DNA of 64,000 nt, from the NCBI GenBank assembly GCA_900168235.1, contig FUZG01000009.1, positions 1 to 64,000 on the forward strand, in the 5' to 3' direction. Position numbers and translations under genes: made by a program. Below the pieces are notes generated by a model. The model made no database searches, had not been told where the DNA came from, and saw only the letters and a program-made list of their open reading frames with translations. The DNA comes from Lachnospiraceae bacterium (lineage in GTDB: Bacteria; Bacillota; Clostridia; Lachnospirales; Lachnospiraceae). This document shows positions 26,057-34,376 of the stretch, piece after piece. Each line of letters starts with the position of its first letter. The first letter of the stretch is position 1.

Positions 26057-26602
26057 TTAACTTAAGATTTCTCTCCGCATTACTGTCCCTGAAAGATCCT
26101 TCCAGATGAACTCTCCGTTTTCGATCGTCATATATCCGTGATGACTGTCCTTCTTTGGTATAGAGACCGATCCCGGATTCATGTAATAAATTCCGTCACT
26201 TTCCTTAAACTTCGGTACATGAGTGTGCCCATGTATGAGAATATCCCCTTTTCGTAACGGAAGAGGGTTCTTCTGGTTGTAGATATGCCCATGGGTCGCA
26301 TAGAGTATCCGTTTCCCAAGGTCAAACACACCGTAATCCGCAAGAACAGGAAACTCAAGGACCATCTGATCAACCTCTGCTTCACAGTTTCCGCGGACGC
26401 AGATTATATCGTTCTTCCGCTCATTCAGCATTTCTATCACCTTTTTAGGTGCATATTCTTCCGGAAGATCATTCCTGGGACCATGATAAAGGATATCTCC
26501 GAGGAGAAGCATACGGTCAGGTTTCTCCCTATCATATGCTTCGAGCATCTTCCTACAGTAATGAGCTGATCCATGTATATCTGACGCAACAAATAATTTC
26601 AT
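26057..26602 (-). CDS. yfcE: YfcE-family metallophosphodiesterase
   Basis: A 181-residue cytoplasmic phosphodiesterase of the YfcE/MJ0936 family. The metal motifs are in order: LFVASDIHGSAH, LLGDILYHG, VRGNCEAEVD, ATHGHIYNQ and LIHGHTHVPK. Family members cleave phosphodiesters in vitro, and the natural substrate is unknown. The frame is open to 26647, but GGGAG precedes the ATG at 26602 and the domain starts there. Single gene. Confidence 0.88.
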   Translation of the reverse strand: MKLFVASDIHGSAHYCRKMLEAYDREKPDRMLLLGDILYHGPRNDLPEEYAPKKVIEMLNERKNDIICVRGNCEAEVDQMVLEFPVLADYGVFDLGKRILYATHGHIYNQKNPLPLRKGDILIHGHTHVPKFKESDGIYYMNPGSVSIPKKDSHHGYMTIENGEFIWKDLSGTVMRREILS

Positions 26603-26900
26603 TTCTTCTCTCCCAAACCTTATAGTCGGTACAGACTCTTTTTCCACACATTATGTCTCTTTTGTATAAAAATATACATTCCGATTTTTATTGATTCAAT
26701 TCCATTTTTGTTTATTTTTCAGGACATGACATGCTTTCAGGTCATATTTAAGTATGTTCAAAAAAATGTATTTTTTATCATTCCTGCAATTTTTTGTTCT
26801 TTACACATTCAATTTTAATCTCCTGTTTACGATATAACTTTTAAGATATTTATCGATTTTTCCTGTATACATCGTATCATCCGTTCAGAAGGAGCAGCCT
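26603..26900. other. AT-rich intergenic region between divergent genes
   Basis: About 300 very AT-rich bases. It must hold the promoters of yfcE (minus) and of the small membrane protein/channel pair (plus). No operator, RNA or further gene could be supported. Confidence 0.5.
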
Positions 26901-27062
26901 ATGTTTGGTAAAAAAAAGATCTCGCAGCCTCAGGAAACACTGATCCAGGACGGCGGTGTAGTTGAAAAAAAGGATATTATGGGCTACATAGCCATAGGTA
27001 TCTGTGTCGCTATCATGATTTTTCTCGTAGTTCTCGGTGTTCTGGCTGTTATCAATGCCTGA
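26901..27062 (+). CDS. Small single-pass membrane protein upstream of the ion channel
   Basis: A 53-residue protein with AAGGAG seven bases before its ATG. The first 25 residues are polar (MFGKKKISQPQETLIQDGGV), and the rest is one hydrophobic helix (MGYIAIGICVAIMIFLVVLG). It ends 12 bases before the start of the potassium-channel gene, so the two are surely co-transcribed. A role as a channel accessory subunit is possible but only inferred from position. Confidence 0.65.
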   Translation: MFGKKKISQPQETLIQDGGVVEKKDIMGYIAIGICVAIMIFLVVLGVLAVINA

Positions 27063-27074
27063 AGGTAAATATAT

Positions 27075-27812
27075 ATGAGTGATTTTGAAGCTTATAAAAA
27101 GCGATTATATGAGATCATCGAGGCATCAACAGGTGATGACGCAACGAGCCGCGCCTATGACCTGATGACAATGACTGCTGTTCTGGTAGGGCTTCTCCCC
27201 CTTACTATGAAGACAGAGACAGTCTATATACGTGCTATCGATATTTCTACTACGCTCATATTTCTTTTTGACTATCTTGCGCGTTTCTATACTTCTGACT
27301 ATAAAATGGGCGTGAAGAGCTATATTGCATATATAGCTTATGTATTGTCTCCTCTTGCGGTATTTGACTTTTTATCGATCGTTCCTATCGTGAGCCTCAT
27401 CCTGCCGTCTCACCCTCTTGTGAGACTTCTTCGTATATTCAGGATATTCAGGCTTGTAAAGCTCGTACGTTATTCGAAGACCATGGTCAATATCACAAAC
27501 GTACTGCGCCGTGTGCGAAAACAGCTCATGGCGGTACTTATTTTGACTGTGACCTATATCTTTGCTTCCGGAATGATCATCTTCCAGATAGAACCCGAAC
27601 TTTTTGACAGCTTCTTTGATGCACTCTATTGGGCGACAATTTCGCTCACAACAATAGGTTACGGCGATATTTCCCCTATCACCAGTGCTGGACGTCTCGT
27701 TACCATGATCTCCTCTCTTATAGGTGTCGCTGTTATCGCCCTTCCATCGGGTATCATCACTGCGGCTTATATGGATGAGATCAAAAAGAAGAAGAGTAAG
27801 CTGGAGCTCTGA
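27075..27812 (+). CDS. Voltage-gated potassium channel-like ion transporter
   Basis: A 245-residue six-segment channel subunit. The fourth segment has the regularly spaced arginines of a voltage sensor (RLLRIFRIFRLVKLVRY, near residues 116-132). The pore carries the selectivity filter TTIGYGD near residue 195, followed by the inner helix (ISSLIGVAVIALPSGI). No cytoplasmic RCK or cyclic-nucleotide domain is attached. The stop of the small membrane protein is 12 bases upstream, and the ribosome site (GAAGG) lies in the gap. Confidence 0.9.
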   Translation: MSDFEAYKKRLYEIIEASTGDDATSRAYDLMTMTAVLVGLLPLTMKTETVYIRAIDISTTLIFLFDYLARFYTSDYKMGVKSYIAYIAYVLSPLAVFDFLSIVPIVSLILPSHPLVRLLRIFRIFRLVKLVRYSKTMVNITNVLRRVRKQLMAVLILTVTYIFASGMIIFQIEPELFDSFFDALYWATISLTTIGYGDISPITSAGRLVTMISSLIGVAVIALPSGIITAAYMDEIKKKKSKLEL

Positions 27813-27849
27813 TCTCTGCGCTTGATCCATGTTTTTTAGCCGAATATTA

Positions 27850-27896
27850 TTGACTTTCACATTGTTTTTGATATCATATAGTTAGATATAGCTAAC
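27850..27896 (+). promoter_or_regulatory. Strong promoter with palindromic operator at the transcription start
   Basis: TTGACT (27850-27855) and TATCAT (27872-27877) are spaced by 16 bases. The near-palindrome GTTAGATATAGCTAAC (27881-27896) covers the expected start of transcription. A related sequence, matching at 13 of 16 positions, lies at 4218-4233 before the hydrolase gene. The general style resembles sites of DtxR-family metal regulators, which is a guess. Confidence 0.55.
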
Positions 27897-27944
27897 CAAA
27901 GGAGAGAGCCATCAGCTCCGTGATAAAGAAGAGAGGTGTACTTT

Positions 27945-28013
27945 ATGAGAAAAACAATTAAGAAAAGGATCCGTATTTTAGAAAAACTCGCTCATTCGAT
28001 CACAAAGAAATGA
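27945..28013 (+). CDS. Very small basic peptide or small-RNA unit
   Basis: A 22-residue frame with GAGAGG upstream and a product rich in Lys, Arg and Ile (MRKTIKKRIRILEK and LAHSITKK). It is the only frame between a well-formed promoter (27850-27877) and a strong terminator (28051-28084), giving a transcript of roughly 200 bases. The unit may therefore be a regulated small RNA, a leader peptide, or a small amphipathic peptide gene. The peptide resembles nothing I can name. Confidence 0.4.
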   Translation: MRKTIKKRIRILEKLAHSITKK

Positions 28014-28050
28014 TAATCTGACAGTCATTGATCATTATTTGCGCATAAAC

Positions 28051-28084
28051 AAGGAGCAAAAGCCATCCAGTGCTTTTGCTCCTT
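28051..28084. terminator. Bidirectional terminator
   Basis: AAGGAGCAAAAGC (28051-28063) pairs with GCTTTTGCTCCTT (28072-28084), followed by a T-run. It ends the small unit and faces the minus-strand gene that stops at 28106. Confidence 0.85.
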
Positions 28085-28105
28085 ATATTTTTTCTTTAAT
28101 ACCGG

Positions 28106-28990
28106 TCACCACACTGACGGGAATCCTAATGCCATGAATATCTCGTCCTTTGGTACGGTGAATATGTTGTCCGGCGAATCAAACTGATCCGCATCCACAA
28201 TGACCATTTGTCCATTTTCATCGACTACCGCAAGCTGGTCATCATCCAATATATCTGCCATTACCGTAGATAGGTATGAATAATCAAATAGGTTGTTTTT
28301 AAGCCGTTCAAATATCTCGTTATACTGATCAGGACGACCTGTAAGTCCTGCAAGAAATACAGATTTTCCATAATCAGCAAGGCTGAGCGTAAAAGTGATA
28401 GTAGGCCGCGGCGATAACCCGCGCTTTACCATCCATTCGTTGTCATGTGCGATCAGCGAGAAGTCTCTCGACAGCATGTATACATGCAGATGCTCTTCTT
28501 CTACTACAGGTTTCTGATCTTCGGATTCGATATATCCGAAAAGATCTCCCGTCTTTTTTATTATCCGTTCTTCCCTTGCACTCTTTTGTTTCTTGCGATG
28601 TTCTCCAACAAACTGATATTTATCAGGTGCTATCTCCTGCATGATCATATAATGCTGGGTCCTTGAATGAAATAGTACCATCGGGACCAACTGATCCAGT
28701 CTATACTCCATCTCTGTGGACGGATTATCCGATATCATATGCTTATTTACGAGATATCCTGCGCCCTCCTTGTGGCTCACCACATGAAGGACATGATCAA
28801 GATCATATACAAAGCAGGTAGAATAACCTTTTACTATCGAGAGCATATGCTCCATAATTTCCGGAAGGTCTTCTTTTTCTGAAATTCCAAGTATTGCACC
28901 TGCTGACGGAGCGATAAACGACGAGATATCATGTCGTCCGGTTACACCGAAGTCCCTGAATGTCAGTTTCCTGACTCTCTTCTCTTCCAT
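28106..28990 (-). CDS. Hypothetical protein, 294 residues
   Basis: A soluble protein with no signal peptide or membrane segment and no family I recognise. It begins MEEKRVRKLTFRDFGVTGRH, and has two similar-looking halves (VKGYSTCFVYDLDHVLHVVS and later HVYMLSRDFSLIAHDNEWM). It ends with an acidic stretch (ADILDDDQLAVVDENGQMVI). The frame is open to 29038, but the start at 28990 has GGAAGGAG before it. Single gene. Confidence 0.65.
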   Translation of the reverse strand: MEEKRVRKLTFRDFGVTGRHDISSFIAPSAGAILGISEKEDLPEIMEHMLSIVKGYSTCFVYDLDHVLHVVSHKEGAGYLVNKHMISDNPSTEMEYRLDQLVPMVLFHSRTQHYMIMQEIAPDKYQFVGEHRKKQKSAREERIIKKTGDLFGYIESEDQKPVVEEEHLHVYMLSRDFSLIAHDNEWMVKRGLSPRPTITFTLSLADYGKSVFLAGLTGRPDQYNEIFERLKNNLFDYSYLSTVMADILDDDQLAVVDENGQMVIVDADQFDSPDNIFTVPKDEIFMALGFPSVW

Positions 28991-29088
28991 CTGATCTCCT
29001 TCCTCCAGCGCTAATCTGTTCCTTTCTGATGTACCCACTAAAACCTATATCGGTTAATTACACAAATTGATTAATTTTATACCGATCT

Positions 29089-30450
29089 TTATTCCTCTTT
29101 TGTCTCAAAAACATCATCCGTAACTGTCAGCGTTCCATATCTGCATGTGATGTCATAATTATCTGCATCAAACCTGCCCTTATCGCTTATGGTAAAACGA
29201 TTCTTACTGCTTCCGACTCTTCTCTGGCTTCCGCTGAAACTGATCTGCGGATATTCACCCTCTGCATATCCGTCTCCGCCGACGATCACCTTTTCTTTTG
29301 TCAGCTCTTCACCATCATAGAACTTTCCTGCCGTCGCAGATGTTATAACGAGTTTTCTGGGTTCTACCGTCAGTGTTCCGTTGATGATGTCTATGATCTC
29401 AAACTGTTCTGATACGTCCATTCCTGATTCGTCCAGAATAACTATCTCATTTTCATCCGATCTCAGGATCTTTATTGAAACTTCGCCAACATCCCTTATC
29501 TTTTTACTTTTTGCTTTGACAATGGCAGTATAGGAAGTCAGCTCTCCGCCGTATTCATCGACAAGGACAGCCTCCTGCCTTTCATTCACATAATGCTTAT
29601 CACCGTCATATTTAACGCGCACATTATTTCCTGATACTTTTACCCGTATTTTTCCGTTTTCCGAATAATTGATATGTACCTCAAAATACTCCGGTAAAAT
29701 ACTTCCGTCTTCTGCCTGTCTGTAAGCACCTTCAAAATTTTTCAGATAAAAAGGAACTGTGATAACAGCAGGCTCCGGCGTATGCACTCTGATCCTATAG
29801 GGTTCTTCCTGCAGTAAAAGCTCCGCGATTCCTGAATCACTGGAACAAACTGCTGTATAATCTATCACTCCTTCAGGATAATATTCATCAATCTCACCTG
29901 CTCTCCGATCTGCATATCCTTTGAACAGATCCATGATCCCAAAGTCACCGTTTTCATCGAGAGATATCGTATAAATATCAGCTATGTCGTTATCAAAATA
30001 GATTTTTACTTCATTTACCGAAACTGAAGGTCTTTCTTTCGGAACTTTTTCTTCATCATCTTCATCATCATCCGACGCATCATTTGACGATGGCGTTGTA
30101 GCCGCAGGTTCAGGAACTTCATCCACGGGTGCTATTTCCTCCGGAAGTTCACCTACAGGAGCCGGATCATCCGGTATATCCTTTACCGGTTCCGCTATCG
30201 GTTCTCCTTCGCCCTCATTTCCCGGTGACTCAGATTCTCCCGGAGCTTTGTCCTTACCATCTTCCTCTTGTTCATTACCATTTGCAGGGGCGTCCTTATC
30301 TGAATCTCCGCCTTCATCCCCAGGTGCTGCATCATTTTCACTAAGCGAATTTTCAGACGCAAAAACATAGCTGCTCACGCAAGCGACCGAAGTCGCAGTA
30401 AGAGCTGCTGTTAAAAACAGACTTAAAATTTTAAATTTCATTCTATTCAT
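29089..30450 (-). CDS. Secreted surface protein with acidic linker and MBG-like domain
   Basis: A 453-residue exported protein. The signal peptide is MNRMKFKILSLFLTAALTAT with cleavage near VFASE. Residues 35-140 form an acidic, Pro/Glu/Asp-rich linker. Two domains follow, and the C-terminus carries an MBG/YDG-type repeat (TLTVEPRKLVITSATAGKFY, then GTLTVTDD). No anchor motif is visible. The ribosome site is GGAGG. Members of this style are found on surfaces of gut Firmicutes, and the binding partner is unknown. Confidence 0.75.
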   Translation of the reverse strand: MNRMKFKILSLFLTAALTATSVACVSSYVFASENSLSENDAAPGDEGGDSDKDAPANGNEQEEDGKDKAPGESESPGNEGEGEPIAEPVKDIPDDPAPVGELPEEIAPVDEVPEPAATTPSSNDASDDDEDDEEKVPKERPSVSVNEVKIYFDNDIADIYTISLDENGDFGIMDLFKGYADRRAGEIDEYYPEGVIDYTAVCSSDSGIAELLLQEEPYRIRVHTPEPAVITVPFYLKNFEGAYRQAEDGSILPEYFEVHINYSENGKIRVKVSGNNVRVKYDGDKHYVNERQEAVLVDEYGGELTSYTAIVKAKSKKIRDVGEVSIKILRSDENEIVILDESGMDVSEQFEIIDIINGTLTVEPRKLVITSATAGKFYDGEELTKEKVIVGGDGYAEGEYPQISFSGSQRRVGSSKNRFTISDKGRFDADNYDITCRYGTLTVTDDVFETKEE

Positions 30451-30570
30451 CTGTTTTTCCTCCGAGGCAGTTCATTCCACCCAGATATTGTTTACCCGCA
30501 TTCTTTATATCGGCATTTTGTGTACATAATACAACGCATTTTATATATTAATTTTTTTATAAATTTTAGA

Positions 30571-30597
30571 AAGCTGCCTTCATTTTTGAAAGCAGCT
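30571..30597 (-). terminator. Possible terminator after the oxidoreductase gene
   Basis: AGCTGC at 30572-30577 pairs with GCAGCT at 30592-30597, and inner bases extend the stem. On the minus strand a short T-run follows. It lies a few bases after the stop at 30603. Confidence 0.5.
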
Positions 30598-30602
30598 CCA
30601 AA

Positions 30603-31703
30603 TTATCTTTTTACATTTACCCATGAGGAATGTTGTCTTGCACTTTCATAAACTGCATTACATACTCTCACGATCCGCGCTCCATCTTTTACTGATGGTA
30701 ACATCTCACTTTTTTCTTTCTCCTCATAAAATTCACGGAACAGTTCTGCGACGCTGTCATTAAATCCCCCGCCAAAGGCATTTATCTCAACAGATACCGG
30801 TTTATTCTTTTTACCGAAATACACGTGATTGGGATCCTCTTCATTCCACCATACAGATCCATCAAGCATGTCTACTTCGATAAAAAGATGATTGTTTCTG
30901 CCATGAGATATTTCTGAAAGCATCACATTTCCCATCGCTCCGTTATCAAAACGCATGGTCACTGCCGCCGCGTCTTCACTATCCACATGGATCTTTTTAT
31001 CTCCAAAATCTTCTTCCATGTTCGCGTCTTCGGAGCTCATTATCCCATCATTCAAAATCCGGTATTCTGAGCCATTCTTAAATGTTGCGGATACTCCTGT
31101 GATAGCACTGTCTGAAACAAATTGTGCAAGATCAAACCAATGGCTTCCGATCTCAGTTACCGCTCTCATCGGTCCTGCCATATCCGGACGGTATCTCCAG
31201 TCATATATCGACGGAAGCGCATGAAACTCCTGCATATAATTGCCATGTACCAGTGTGACTTTACCGAAGCTGCCTTTTCGCACTATCTCACGCATCTTAC
31301 CTGCCGCCGCAAAAAAACGAACATTATAATTTAACGCGAGCCGTCCTGTCTTTTGACCTGTCTGTTTTCTTTCATCTATCAATTTTAGAATATCCGATAC
31401 TTCTTTTTCTGACACGCAGAGAGGCTTTTCACACAGTACATTTTTCCCTGCCGTAATGAGCTTTTTTATAAGCTCTGCATGTGATGCAGGCGGTGTACAG
31501 ATATGTACGTGTGTAACACTCTCATCAAGCGCTGCCTCAACGGCAGTTCCATATTCGGGTATATCATATTCTTCTGCAAATTTTTTAGCAGATTCTTTAT
31601 GTGCAGAGATCACGCACTTTACCGGTATGCCAAGGGTTTTAAGCGCCTTAACATGCATCTTTGCAGCAAATCCCGCACCTATTATCACAGCCTTTTTTCC
31701 CAT
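30603..31703 (-). CDS. Gfo/Idh/MocA family NAD(P)-dependent oxidoreductase
   Basis: A 366-residue sugar-type dehydrogenase. The Rossmann motif is VIIGAGFAAKMHVKALKTLG, the HICTPPASHAE stretch follows, and the diagnostic Lys is in VLCEKPLCVS (EKP motif, near residue 93). The C-terminal half is the typical beta-sheet substrate domain (TEIGSHWFDLAQF). The substrate cannot be told. Divergent from the aspartate kinase gene, with 120 bases between. Confidence 0.9.
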   Translation of the reverse strand: MGKKAVIIGAGFAAKMHVKALKTLGIPVKCVISAHKESAKKFAEEYDIPEYGTAVEAALDESVTHVHICTPPASHAELIKKLITAGKNVLCEKPLCVSEKEVSDILKLIDERKQTGQKTGRLALNYNVRFFAAAGKMREIVRKGSFGKVTLVHGNYMQEFHALPSIYDWRYRPDMAGPMRAVTEIGSHWFDLAQFVSDSAITGVSATFKNGSEYRILNDGIMSSEDANMEEDFGDKKIHVDSEDAAAVTMRFDNGAMGNVMLSEISHGRNNHLFIEVDMLDGSVWWNEEDPNHVYFGKKNKPVSVEINAFGGGFNDSVAELFREFYEEKEKSEMLPSVKDGARIVRVCNAVYESARQHSSWVNVKR

Positions 31704-31826
31704 TACCTGCTCCTTAAGGAAGATTTTATATAGCTTATTTTATCATTATCCCTCTTATTTTTCTTAAAAATCCATGTATAATGGATTAGTTATTAAATCA
31801 GGCTTTTGCCTTAACGGAGTTGGATT

Positions 31827-33143
31827 ATGAAAAAAATAGTAGCTAAATTTGGCGGAACTTCTCTCGCTGACGCAGAGCACTTTCGCCGGATAAAAGATAT
31901 CATTACCGCTGACCCGGATCGTAGATATATTGTGGCTTCTGCCCCCGGCAAACGTTTCCCGGAAGATATCAAAGTCACTGATATGCTCATTTCATGCTAT
32001 GAAAAAGCAGCTAACAACGAACCTTTTGCACCGCTCCTTAATGAGATCAAACAGCGCTTTCAGGATATTGTTGATGGTCTCGAGCTTGATTTTCCGCTGG
32101 AGCCTGAATTTAAGATACTCCACGATCACCTGTCTGATAGTCCTGAACTGGATTATATGGCAAGCCGCGGAGAATACCTTAATTCAAGGATCCTTGCTGA
32201 TTATCTTGGTTTTCACTTTGTAGATCCTGAGTGGTGCGTCTCCTTCCATGCAAGCGGAGACTTTGACGAACCCCTTACAAAAAGGACGCTTGGCGCTGCT
32301 CTCCGCCCTTTAAACCATGCAGTTATCGCAGGTTTTTATGGAGCTGATTCAAACGGAAAGATCCATACTTTTTCACGAGGCGGATCTGATGTAACAGGAA
32401 GCCTTGCAGCATGTGCCGTTGATGCAGATCTTTACGAAAACTGGACAGATGTATCCGGTCTTCTCGCTGCAGATCCAAGGATCGTTCCTTCACCAAAATC
32501 CGTAGAATACTTAAGCTATAGAGAGCTCCGTACCCTTTCTTACATGGGTGCATCTGTTCTTCACACAGACGCTGTGCTCCCTGCTTCAGAAAAGGGAATA
32601 CCCATCAATATCCGAAATACCGACAGACCCGAAGATCACGGAACAATGATAGTCCGCCGTCTCCCTAAGGGAGAACCCCACTATCCTGTTACAGGTGTTG
32701 CCGGACGTCTAGGTATGACTGTTATCCAGGTGGAAAAAGTCATGGTAAGTGACGGCTCAGGCTTCAGTGCTGTCATGCTCGACATACTGAAAAATCGAAA
32801 TCTGCCTTTTGAGCAGTGTCTTACCGGAATAGACACCATTACACTGGTGATAAGAAGTGACCTCCTTGCAGACTGTAAAGAGGACCTTCTCTCAGAGATA
32901 AGGTCTGTTTTGAAACCGGACTTTCTTGGAATTAAAGAAAATCTTTCCATGATCGCTGTTGTCGGAGAAAAAAGTACAGAATCATCTGATGCCAATATTC
33001 AGGTCCTTTATGCACTTAAAAAAGCAAATATAGAGATCAGCACCATAAATCAGGGTGCAGGAAAGCTGAATCTCCTTATCGGAGTTCCTGAAGACCGATA
33101 CGAGGAAGCTGTAAACGTCATATATTCCACCATCGATCAATAA
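31827..33143 (+). CDS. lysC: Aspartate kinase
   Basis: A 438-residue aspartokinase, the first enzyme of the lysine/threonine/methionine pathway. The N-terminal kinase motif is VAKFGGTSLADAEHF, and the substrate region TFSRGGSDVTGSLAACAVDA lies near residue 190. Tandem ACT domains occupy the C-terminal third (VTGVAGRLGMTVIQVEKVMV and LSMIAVVGEKSTESS), so feedback inhibition is expected. The upstream site is GGAG. It is a single gene with a strong terminator. The symbol is given for the reaction; which isoenzyme cannot be told. Confidence 0.9.
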   Translation: MKKIVAKFGGTSLADAEHFRRIKDIITADPDRRYIVASAPGKRFPEDIKVTDMLISCYEKAANNEPFAPLLNEIKQRFQDIVDGLELDFPLEPEFKILHDHLSDSPELDYMASRGEYLNSRILADYLGFHFVDPEWCVSFHASGDFDEPLTKRTLGAALRPLNHAVIAGFYGADSNGKIHTFSRGGSDVTGSLAACAVDADLYENWTDVSGLLAADPRIVPSPKSVEYLSYRELRTLSYMGASVLHTDAVLPASEKGIPINIRNTDRPEDHGTMIVRRLPKGEPHYPVTGVAGRLGMTVIQVEKVMVSDGSGFSAVMLDILKNRNLPFEQCLTGIDTITLVIRSDLLADCKEDLLSEIRSVLKPDFLGIKENLSMIAVVGEKSTESSDANIQVLYALKKANIEISTINQGAGKLNLLIGVPEDRYEEAVNVIYSTIDQ

Positions 33144-33154
33144 TATCATTCATA

Positions 33155-33195
33155 AAAAGCTGCGAACCTAGGTTTTTCCTACATTCGCAGCTTTT
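33155..33195. terminator. Bidirectional terminator
   Basis: AAAAGCTGCGAA (33155-33166) pairs with TTCGCAGCTTTT (33184-33195). It lies between the convergent aspartate kinase gene and the XRE/HD gene, with T/A tracts on both strands. Confidence 0.9.
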
Positions 33196-33197
33196 AT

Positions 33198-34034
33198 TCA
33201 TGCTTTTGCCTGCATTATCATTGCTTTGACTGTTTCTATGACGCTCAGGATCTGATACTTAATAACGTATATCGCGTCACTATAGTCCATGTAATCATCT
33301 TTTATCTTCTGAAGAAGCGGATATACATATTTTTCCGTTTCATCAACGTACTCGATCATCTTTTTTCTGGAAAAAGCTGATGCCATTGTTGAAATATTAT
33401 TGCATCTGTCCAGCGCCTTTACTATCGCCGCTGTACTGTCATTTGCGATCCCCTCATAGTACTCTTCTGTCGTCTGCCCCTCATATTTTGTGAGAAGCGC
33501 TACCGAATGTTGAACCGACTCGGAAAAAGGCAGCTCAAATGCTTTTACGTCACAATCTTCGCATACATCATGAAGAAGTATGACCGTAAGTACTTCATCA
33601 GACCTTATCCCAAGCGCGTGTGCATGACATGCCATCATTAACGGGTGAATTATATACGGTATCTCGATTTCCGGGTTAAATTTATTTGCCTTACGCACTC
33701 CTCCTTTATGCATATTCTGTGCATAGCTCAGAGCCTTCCAGGTCTGATCCAGATGCTCGACCTGTGCCAATGTTTTTAACCTTGTGAACATTCGTGATTC
33801 TGAAAACATCCTGTCTTTAACGGTCCACGAGGGCTTTGATTCCGTCTCAAAAAGCTCTTTAACAGAAATCTGTAAAGCATCTGCTATCCTTGCATAGCAA
33901 TTTCCCTCCGGAAGAAACTGATCACTTTCCCATGCACGTATCACCTCTTCCGAAACAAAGACCTGTTCCGCTAATTCCTGCTGTGTCATTCCAAGTGACT
34001 CTCTTCGTTCCGAAATTTTTTCACCAACAGTCAT
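33198..34034 (-). CDS. XRE helix-turn-helix protein fused to a (p)ppGpp hydrolase-type HD domain
   Basis: A 278-residue fusion. Residues about 1-62 are an XRE/Cro-type DNA-binding domain (ISERRESLGMTQQELAEQVF, EEVIRAWESDQFLP). Residues about 95-278 form an HD hydrolase with the RelA/SpoT/MESH1 pattern: IHPLMMACHAHALG, LLHDVCEDC (the HDxxED motif) and KALDRCNN (equivalent to LADRxHN). No synthetase domain is present, so the enzyme should only break down alarmones, if active. The frame is open to 34118, but GGGAGG precedes the ATG at 34034. It lies next to the rep gene, whose terminator is upstream. Confidence 0.8.
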   Translation of the reverse strand: MTVGEKISERRESLGMTQQELAEQVFVSEEVIRAWESDQFLPEGNCYARIADALQISVKELFETESKPSWTVKDRMFSESRMFTRLKTLAQVEHLDQTWKALSYAQNMHKGGVRKANKFNPEIEIPYIIHPLMMACHAHALGIRSDEVLTVILLHDVCEDCDVKAFELPFSESVQHSVALLTKYEGQTTEEYYEGIANDSTAAIVKALDRCNNISTMASAFSRKKMIEYVDETEKYVYPLLQKIKDDYMDYSDAIYVIKYQILSVIETVKAMIMQAKA

Positions 34035-34341
34035 TACATACGCCTCCCGGATGATATCCGTTTGCCTTACAATGTGACCAGTTTCTATTTCGACAATTAT
34101 TTCATTTTTTCCGCTCAATTATTTCTTTACCTTTACAGGCATTAAATTAGATCAATAAAAACTCAAATCTAATCGGTTTATTTACAAATCCCTTATTCCA
34201 TCAAATACACTTAAATCTCAAACCTGCTTTATATTTGTAGTTCTAAAATTCCCTGATTTTATGCGTGTTATTTGCAAACCCATTTTTGATTTGCATCACT
34301 TTTTAAGACTATATTTGTTTATAACTTTTCTCCACTCAAAA
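34035..34341. other. AT-rich intergenic region beside rep
   Basis: About 300 bases of roughly three-quarters A+T between the rep terminator and the XRE/HD gene. It contains GCAAAC-type hexamers (for example near 34273) like those found on the other side of the origin. No gene is supported. The promoter of the XRE/HD gene must lie here. Confidence 0.45.
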
Positions 34342-34363
34342 CAGGCTGCATAAACGCAGCCTG
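34342..34363 (-). terminator. Terminator of rep
   Basis: CAGGCTGC (34342-34349) and GCAGCCTG (34356-34363) form a perfect 8-bp stem with a 6-base loop, followed on the minus strand by TTTT. It lies 14 bases after the rep stop. Confidence 0.75.
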
Positions 34364-34376
34364 CCCTTGACTTTAA

